From: Phycisphaerales bacterium
GTDB lineage: Bacteria > Planctomycetota > Phycisphaerae > UBA1845
Length of the DNA stretch: 10,220 nt
Direction: 5' to 3'
Assembly: GCA_030612785.1 (NCBI GenBank)
Contig: JAUWNF010000084.1
Span: 1-10,220, forward strand
The notes under the pieces: generated by a model
The model's input: the letters and a program-made list of their open reading frames with translations, nothing else
What the model was told of the DNA's origin: nothing
Databases searched by the model: none
Position numbers and translations under genes: made by a program
Shown: positions 5,847 to 10,220 of the stretch, piece after piece
Numbering within the stretch: the stretch's first letter is position 1
How the letters are laid out: each line of letters opens with the position of its first letter

Positions 5847-6788
5847 ATGGAACGTCGAAAACTAGGCACGAGCCTGTTGGAGGTCTCGGTCATGTCTGTG
5901 GGCACATGGACCATGGGCGGGGACGCAAGTGCCTGGGGGCGCGTGGATGACAACGAATCCATCGCCACGCTCGAACGGGCGCTGGACCTGGGCGTAAATC
6001 TCATCGACACTGCCCCAAGCTACGGCGCCGGCCACGCGGAGGAGATCGTCGGCAAGGTCATCCACGAGCGCAGGGAATCGGTGTTGGTGGCCACCAAGTG
6101 TGGGCTCCTTCCGTCGGACAAGTCCTACACTCTCGGCGAGCGCTACTTGACCCGCGAGCGCATCATCCGGGAGTGCGAGGCCAGCCTCCGGCGGCTACGG
6201 ACCGATTACATCGACGTCTACCAATGTCACTGGCCTGATCCCCAGACGCCGATTTCCGAGACGATGCTGGCCCTGAGGCTGCTGCTGGAGCAGGGCAAGA
6301 TCCGGGCGCTGGGGCTATCGAACTACAGTTGCGAGCAAGTGGCCGCCGCCATGGAATTCGGACCGGTCCATAGTCTGCAACCCACGTTCTCGTTGCTCCA
6401 GCGGCGCGCGGCGGAGGACTTGTTGCCATTTTGCGCCGAGCATAATATCGCTGCTCTGGCGTGCGACACTCTAGCCAGGGGACTGCTGACCGGAAAGCTC
6501 ACCGAGGACAGCCGGATTATGGGAGTCCGTGCCGCCGACCCGGAGTTCATTGGGGCCCGTTATCGCCGCAACCTCGAGCGTGTGGCCAAGCTTGCCAGAA
6601 TCGCCGTAAACTACGGCAAGACCGTGGCGCAACTGGCCATTCACTGGGTCATCCGGCATCCCGGCGTAACCTCCGCGGTAGTCGGGGCCGAGCGCCCCTC
6701 TCAAATAGTTGAGAACGCGGGTGCGGTCGGCTGGACCTTGGACCCTGAGGATCTGACCTCGATAGAAACCCTCATGGCAGGACCCTAA
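5847..6788 (+). CDS. Aldo/keto reductase family oxidoreductase
   Basis: NAD(P)H-dependent reductase of carbonyl groups, cytoplasmic, with a (beta/alpha)8 barrel; the substrate cannot be told. The 313-residue product starts MERRKLGTSLLEVSVMSVGTWTMGG and has the complete tetrad: Asp54 and Tyr59 in NLIDTAPSYGAGHAEEIVGK, Lys84 in LVATKCG and His128 in YIDVYQCHWPDP. The C-terminal nicotinamide-cofactor region is present (VTSAVVGAERPSQIVENAGAV). The sequence most resembles the ion-channel-subunit-like/general-stress AKR group (GLSNYS, LARGLLTGKL). Length is typical. I chose the ATG at 5847, with GAGGG 10 nt upstream; the frame stays open back to 5496, but that stretch contains the promoters and the tandem repeat and is not AKR-like. 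The next gene starts 4 nt after its stop, so the two form an operon. Confidence 0.93.
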   Translation: MERRKLGTSLLEVSVMSVGTWTMGGDASAWGRVDDNESIATLERALDLGVNLIDTAPSYGAGHAEEIVGKVIHERRESVLVATKCGLLPSDKSYTLGERYLTRERIIRECEASLRRLRTDYIDVYQCHWPDPQTPISETMLALRLLLEQGKIRALGLSNYSCEQVAAAMEFGPVHSLQPTFSLLQRRAAEDLLPFCAEHNIAALACDTLARGLLTGKLTEDSRIMGVRAADPEFIGARYRRNLERVAKLARIAVNYGKTVAQLAIHWVIRHPGVTSAVVGAERPSQIVENAGAVGWTLDPEDLTSIETLMAGP

Positions 6789-6792
6789 TCCC

Positions 6793-8634
6793 GTGTCCCG
6801 AACGGCATCACGCGAGTTTGAACGAAGCCGACGCGCCGGCGCACCGGATCGCCGTCCTACGCCTGCCCCCGGGGCGGCCATCGCTGATGCCCCGGGGCTC
6901 GGTCCGCCGCCCGGGCCCGGCAGGACCACCTCCATCCCGCGGCGCAAGCCCCACCGCCGCGTGGCCCAGTGGATCATCAGCATACTGATAGCCGGCACGG
7001 TGGGGGTCGCCGGTTTTCTCGCGGGCGGGTTCGAGTACCGAGCGTCGGTGGACTTGGTGGTCACCAACACGAACGTGGCGGCGGCGGAACTGGATGGCCT
7101 GCGGCGGGACTTGCTCGACCATACCTGGAAGTCCCTCGGCGCCTCGGCGGCGCCATGGCGGGTCGAGCTCGATGCGGAGGCACGATCGCTGAGTGTGACC
7201 CTTGCGTCGCCGGACCCCGAGCAGGCCCGCGCGGCACTCACCCAGTTGACCGGGGGCTTCGTGGATCAGATCCGCGCGCTGGTCGAGCGTGCCCGCACGC
7301 AACCGGGGCCTGACGAAGTTGTACTCGCGGAGTTCCGCAAACGCCTGCAGGATGAACTCCTCACGCTAACCGGCGACGTGCAGCGCATCGAATCCTCCCT
7401 TCCCCGCGATGACTGCGAAGCGATCGATACCGAGCTGCGCGGACGGCTATCCGCCCGGCGCAGCGCCTACGAGCAGAACCGGGCGCGCGTGCGGACCGCC
7501 GAGGCACAATTGGCCGCCATCCTCGACGCCCCCCTCCCGGAGCGCGCCGTCGTCGATCCCGAAACACGGGCCCGGACGATCCGGGCCGACGTCGAAGCCC
7601 AACAAGACCTCAAAGCCCTTCGCGTTCAACTCGCCGAGTTGAGACATCAACTGCTCAAAGTTCGGGAGGCGACGTCACCCATTCTTCATGAATTGGGCAC
7701 GTCGGCCGGAGAGTTGGAAGCCCTGTGCTCGGGCACGGAAGCGCGGTCGGCGGACCTCGAGCTGCGCCGCACAGTGGAGCGGGTCGGGCAATTCGCTATA
7801 GACTATCATGCGCTGCTCAGGGAATTCGCACAGGCATGGACTGCGGAATTCGATCGTCTGGACACGCTCCAAGACGACTTGCAGCGGGCGGAGGTGCTCG
7901 ACGTTCAGGGTGCGGTCGAGGACGCGGTGAGCGGATTCATCTTTCGGTCATCCGTCCCGCTAGGAGCGATTCGCGAGCAGGTGCGGTTGGCTTCGGCGGC
8001 AGCAGCGGCAGCGGCCCAGTACCATGAACTTGCTTCGTCGCTGGTGCGGGCGTTTCACGCATTGCAGACGGCGCACCACCGGTTTGAATTCACCGCGGCG
8101 GACGTCAAGCCTTCCAACAACTTCCGCCTCGATGCGGCCCTGAAGTCCGCCAAGGGCTTGCGGCATCGGAGCCGCAAACGCCTTGCGCAGATCGAAGGTT
8201 GCTTGGCGCGCCGGGCCTTGGAGAACTTGCGTACGCAGCGCACCGGGCGCGTCGCCGCGCTGAAACGAGAGATCGACGAGCTTCGCGAGGCGCTGGACGC
8301 CTCGATGGAAGCGGCCTGGGCCGTGCAGGAGCGGGTCAGCGAACACACCCCCGCATTGCACAACTATCGGCAATCCCAAACGGTGGCCGGTGTCTACGAG
8401 GAACGGGCCAAAAGTATCCGGGCGGACCTGGGGCAGATCGAAACCCGCCTGAACGACCTGGCCGCCAGGCGCATGGACGTGATCAACCCGGACCACCTCG
8501 AGGTCGCGTCATGCCGCGTGGATCGTTGGCCGGTGAACCTCCCCGCCAAGTTGCTGCAGGGCTCTCTGGCCGCCGGCGCCGCACTGGTGCTTCTGATAGG
8601 GCTGCAAACGTGGCTTTCGCCGAAGGTGCTGTAG
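6793..8634 (+). CDS. Two-span membrane protein with long coiled coil, Wzz/GumC-like polysaccharide co-polymerase (tentative)
   Basis: I do not recognise a named family member. The 613 residues show a Pro/Arg-rich, probably disordered N-terminal tail (1-56), a membrane span (about 59-78, WIISILIAGTVGVAGFLAGG), the strand-like segment FEYRASVDLVVTNTN, a long alpha-helical, charged region with coiled-coil character (about 160-560), then a short GNVR-like element (INPDHLEVASCRVDRWP, 565-580) and a second span (about 587-607). This topology, two spans flanking a large extracytoplasmic helical hairpin, is that of the chain-length regulators of polysaccharide export; no Walker motif or tyrosine-kinase domain is attached. 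The start is GTG, 4 nt after the reductase stop, with AGGA 10 nt upstream lying inside that gene's last codons, indicating translational coupling. Alternative: another envelope scaffold protein of similar topology. There is an Ala run at 402-408. Confidence 0.55.
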   Translation: MSRTASREFERSRRAGAPDRRPTPAPGAAIADAPGLGPPPGPGRTTSIPRRKPHRRVAQWIISILIAGTVGVAGFLAGGFEYRASVDLVVTNTNVAAAELDGLRRDLLDHTWKSLGASAAPWRVELDAEARSLSVTLASPDPEQARAALTQLTGGFVDQIRALVERARTQPGPDEVVLAEFRKRLQDELLTLTGDVQRIESSLPRDDCEAIDTELRGRLSARRSAYEQNRARVRTAEAQLAAILDAPLPERAVVDPETRARTIRADVEAQQDLKALRVQLAELRHQLLKVREATSPILHELGTSAGELEALCSGTEARSADLELRRTVERVGQFAIDYHALLREFAQAWTAEFDRLDTLQDDLQRAEVLDVQGAVEDAVSGFIFRSSVPLGAIREQVRLASAAAAAAAQYHELASSLVRAFHALQTAHHRFEFTAADVKPSNNFRLDAALKSAKGLRHRSRKRLAQIEGCLARRALENLRTQRTGRVAALKREIDELREALDASMEAAWAVQERVSEHTPALHNYRQSQTVAGVYEERAKSIRADLGQIETRLNDLAARRMDVINPDHLEVASCRVDRWPVNLPAKLLQGSLAAGAALVLLIGLQTWLSPKVL

Positions 8635-8653
8635 GGAAACGCACGCCGTTTCC
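8635..8653. terminator. Hairpin between convergent genes, possible bidirectional terminator
   Basis: GGAAACG-CACGC-CGTTTCC makes a perfect 7-bp stem with a 5-nt loop immediately after the TAG of the membrane-protein gene and 40 nt beyond the cheB stop. Being symmetrical it can form in both transcripts. No T-run follows on either side, so intrinsic termination is uncertain. Confidence 0.4.
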
Positions 8654-8693
8654 AAGCCGGAGTTCAGCGCGCCGGGATCGCCGTGCGCTTCCG

Positions 8694-9767
8694 TCATGCC
8701 GTTGCCGGCGAGGGTTTGACACCGCGTTGCATAAGCTTGGCGACGGCGTAGGGGATCTTCTGGAGTGGGAGGACGTGATCGATGCCCTCGGATTTGACGG
8801 CCTCTTTCGGCATGCCGTAGACCACGCTGGTGGGCTCATCCTGGGCGATGGTCCAGGCACCGGCCTGCCTCATCTTGGTGATACCAGCGGCTCCATCACT
8901 TCCCATGCCGGTCATGATGATCCCAACGGCCCGAGCTCCGCAACTGCGTGCTGCCGATTCGAACAGCACGTCCACCGAGGGGCGATGCAGGGAGACCTTG
9001 GGGCCGGCCTCGATATGCACGAACAAATTGGCGCCCTGGCGAACGACTTTCATGTGCTTTCCGCCCGGGGCGACCAAGATGGTGCCGGGTTTGGGGCGGT
9101 CGAGATGGACGGCTTCGCGCACGGTCATGCTGCAAGCGTCGTCCAGGTGCTTGGCAAACGAGGCGGTGAATTGGGCCGGCATGTGCTGGGTTATCAGAAT
9201 GGGCACGAAGTCCCTGGGGAACGTAGGAAGCATCTCGGTCAACGTCGGTGGGCCGCCGCAACTGATGCCGATGACCACCACCCATCCCCGCTGAAGGTTC
9301 GGGGGAAGCGACGGAGCCGTACTGCAACTTGTGGGGGCGGTCGGACGCCGGCGACGGCCCTTGGCCCGAGCCGCGCCCAGCACGCTCTCGTGGAGACGCG
9401 CGCGGAACTGCGGCAGACCGGCGAACCCGCCGGTCTTCGGCTTAGCCCCGTAGTCGAAGGCCCCCTTCTGCAGAGCCTCGAAGGTGACCCTGGCACCGGC
9501 CTGCGTGAGCGTGGAGACCATGACGAAGCCGACAGGGGCTTTGCCGACCACCCGTTCCAGCACCCCGATGCCGTTCAGCTTCGGCATCTCCACATCAAGG
9601 GTAACCACGTCAGGCTTGAGGGAGGCGATTTTCTTTAGCGCCTCGACCCCGTCACCCGCGAAACCAACCACTTCAATCTGCGGATGTTGCGAAAGCGCGG
9701 TGCGCAGAATCGTCCTGACGAACGGACTATCGTCAACGATGAGCGTTCTTATTCTGGGTCCTGCCAT
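8694..9767 (-). CDS. cheB: CheB-type response regulator: protein-glutamate methylesterase/glutamine deamidase
   Basis: CheB removes methyl groups from (and deamidates) glutamates of chemoreceptors after phosphorylation by CheA, giving adaptation. The 357 residues comprise a receiver domain (1 to about 125: acidic pair Asp12-Asp13, phospho-acceptor Asp58 in TLDVEMP, Ser85/Thr86, Lys109 in GAKP), a basic linker (about 135-160) and the methylesterase domain with Ser169 (GISCGG), His195 (ITQHMP) and Asp291 (MTGMGSDGAAG), each 5 residues beyond the E. coli triad S164, H190, D286. The usual Ser-Thr after the catalytic turn is Ser-Cys here. No cheR, cheA, cheW or receptor gene is nearby, so its partner system is unknown; a non-flagellar chemosensory pathway is possible. 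The ATG at 9767 gives the standard receiver start but has no Shine-Dalgarno; see the short ORF upstream. Confidence 0.95.
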   Translation of the reverse strand: MAGPRIRTLIVDDSPFVRTILRTALSQHPQIEVVGFAGDGVEALKKIASLKPDVVTLDVEMPKLNGIGVLERVVGKAPVGFVMVSTLTQAGARVTFEALQKGAFDYGAKPKTGGFAGLPQFRARLHESVLGAARAKGRRRRPTAPTSCSTAPSLPPNLQRGWVVVIGISCGGPPTLTEMLPTFPRDFVPILITQHMPAQFTASFAKHLDDACSMTVREAVHLDRPKPGTILVAPGGKHMKVVRQGANLFVHIEAGPKVSLHRPSVDVLFESAARSCGARAVGIIMTGMGSDGAAGITKMRQAGAWTIAQDEPTSVVYGMPKEAVKSEGIDHVLPLQKIPYAVAKLMQRGVKPSPATA

Positions 9768-9779
9768 GGAATCGTCGGA

Positions 9780-9836
9780 TCAGAGCAACTGCTGTCCGGT
9801 GACTACCTGATCCATAGGGACGCTGGAAGGTTTCAT
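9780..9836 (-). CDS. Possible 18-residue leader peptide upstream of cheB
   Basis: ATG at 9836 with a strong Shine-Dalgarno GGGAGG (9845-9850, 8-nt spacer) opens a frame MKPSSVPMDQVVTGQQLL that stops at TGA (9780-9782). Its stop is 12 nt before the cheB ATG and it is in the same frame as cheB. Because cheB itself lacks a Shine-Dalgarno, ribosomes ending here could re-initiate at cheB. It could instead be the remains of an N-terminal extension cut off by the TGA. No known peptide family is recognised. Confidence 0.35.
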   Translation of the reverse strand: MKPSSVPMDQVVTGQQLL

Positions 9837-10080
9837 TCCATGAGCCTCCCTTCCCGCTTATCGGGCGAGCGTTAGTAACGACCAACGACGGCCCCTACTT
9901 ATTCTCGGATGGTATGGGCGGGGACTTCAGACAAACACGCCGGTGCGTCCTCACCCGATCTCGTAGGGAACGAAGATCACCGCGCCACGCGAGGTGGACC
10001 TCAATACCCCGCGATGACACGGGTCCATGACAGAATCGGCGGGCTAATGCAGCCCCCCGCGTGACTGTGTTGCCAACGTA
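9837..10080. other. Non-coding stretch upstream of cheB
   Basis: No gene is supported here on either strand. It holds the Shine-Dalgarno of the short leader ORF (9845-9850) and a small dyad CGTTA-G-TAACG (9870-9880) that could be an operator or chance. I found no convincing sigma-70 promoter for cheB, though one should lie here if the gene has its own. Confidence 0.4.
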
Positions 10081-10194
10081 TCAGCCCCAACGGGGCGCCA
10101 TAGATCAGCCCAGGGCAACGCCCTGGGTTCTCGTGACCGAGACAAACATGAGCCCTGAAAGGGCGGCATAGCTTTATTTCGCCCTTTCAGGGCT
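10081..10194. repeat. Cluster of REP-like palindromic units
   Basis: Four short hairpins follow each other. A: GCCCC-AAC-GGGGC (10084-10096). B: CCCAGGGC-AAC-GCCCTGGG (10109-10127). C: GCCCT-GAA-AGGGC (10152-10164). D: GCCCT-TTC-AGGGC (10181-10193). C and D are also exact inverted copies of each other over 15 bp (10151-10165 and 10180-10194, 14-nt spacer). A and C lie in two related 23-nt units (10081-10103 and 10149-10171), 17 of 23 bases identical, sharing the flank GGGCG-x-CATAG. The cluster has the style of repetitive extragenic palindromes; no transposase (RAYT) is in the window. Another possible hairpin starts at 10205 and is cut by the right edge. Confidence 0.8.
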
Positions 10195-10220
10195 TACGTT
10201 TCTTCGGGCAAATCCCGCCC

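Noticed and set aside
5426..6010. 194-codon minus-strand ORF through the divergent intergenic region
   Set aside because: It runs from inside the reductase gene through the repeat and the main promoter; its repeated SLALRARIS segments are translations of the DNA repeat.
8635..8693. Classical Rho-independent terminator between the convergent genes
   Set aside because: A good 7-bp stem exists but no T-run follows in either direction, so I list it only as a possible terminator.
8199..9638. Plus-strand frame of 479 codons overlapping the membrane-protein gene and cheB
   Set aside because: It crosses the convergent junction, is out of frame with the first gene and antisense to cheB, whose catalytic motifs are all intact.
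9765..9836. TGA at 9780-9782 as selenocysteine or a reassigned codon giving a longer CheB
   Set aside because: TGA ends cheB itself, TAG and TAA end the other genes, CheB has no known Sec site, and the receiver domain is complete from ATG 9767.

Overview
This window is chromosomal DNA from a high-GC bacterium, most likely a planctomycete. The clues are an EF-Tu whose switch I carries RDATK-type residues instead of the usual RGITI, a tandem repeat whose translation reads RARSASDG / SLALRARIS (a peptide I associate with planctomycete genomes), and a cluster of short REP-like palindromes. The phylum assignment rests on memory of these families; no database was searched.

Left half (1-5502), all on the minus strand: a transcription/translation gene cluster read right to left. 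A near-consensus sigma-70 promoter (TTGACA-16-TATACT, 5475-5502) leads into tRNA-Thr(GGT), tuf (EF-Tu), rpmG (L33), tRNA-Trp(CCA), secE, nusG, rplK (L11), rplA (L1), rplJ (L10) and rplL (L7/L12), which runs off the left edge. This matches the conserved bacterial order thrT-tufB / secE-nusG-rplKAJL that normally continues into rpoBC. No other strong promoter was seen inside the cluster, so it may be largely one transcript with tRNAs cut out of it. Several intergenic gaps hold short GC-rich hairpins.

Middle (5503-5846): a divergent intergenic region with a perfect 2 x 42-bp tandem repeat, a 12-bp palindrome and a plausible plus-strand sigma-70 promoter (TTGAGC-17-TAGACT).

Right half: a two-gene plus-strand operon made of an aldo/keto reductase with an intact Asp-Tyr-Lys-His tetrad and, 4 nt later, a GTG-started 613-aa protein with two membrane segments flanking a long coiled-coil region, resembling a Wzz/GumC polysaccharide co-polymerase. 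A convergent gene on the minus strand encodes a full-length CheB-type response regulator methylesterase, with no other chemotaxis gene in view. An 18-codon ORF with a strong Shine-Dalgarno sits just upstream of cheB, in the same frame and separated from it by a TGA. The last ~450 bases are mostly non-coding and end in a cluster of small hairpins, two of which are related copies with a compensatory base-pair change.

I see no phage, CRISPR, toxin-antitoxin or defence genes. The left half is ordinary core genome; the interest lies in lineage-specific sequence features and in the non-coding repeats.
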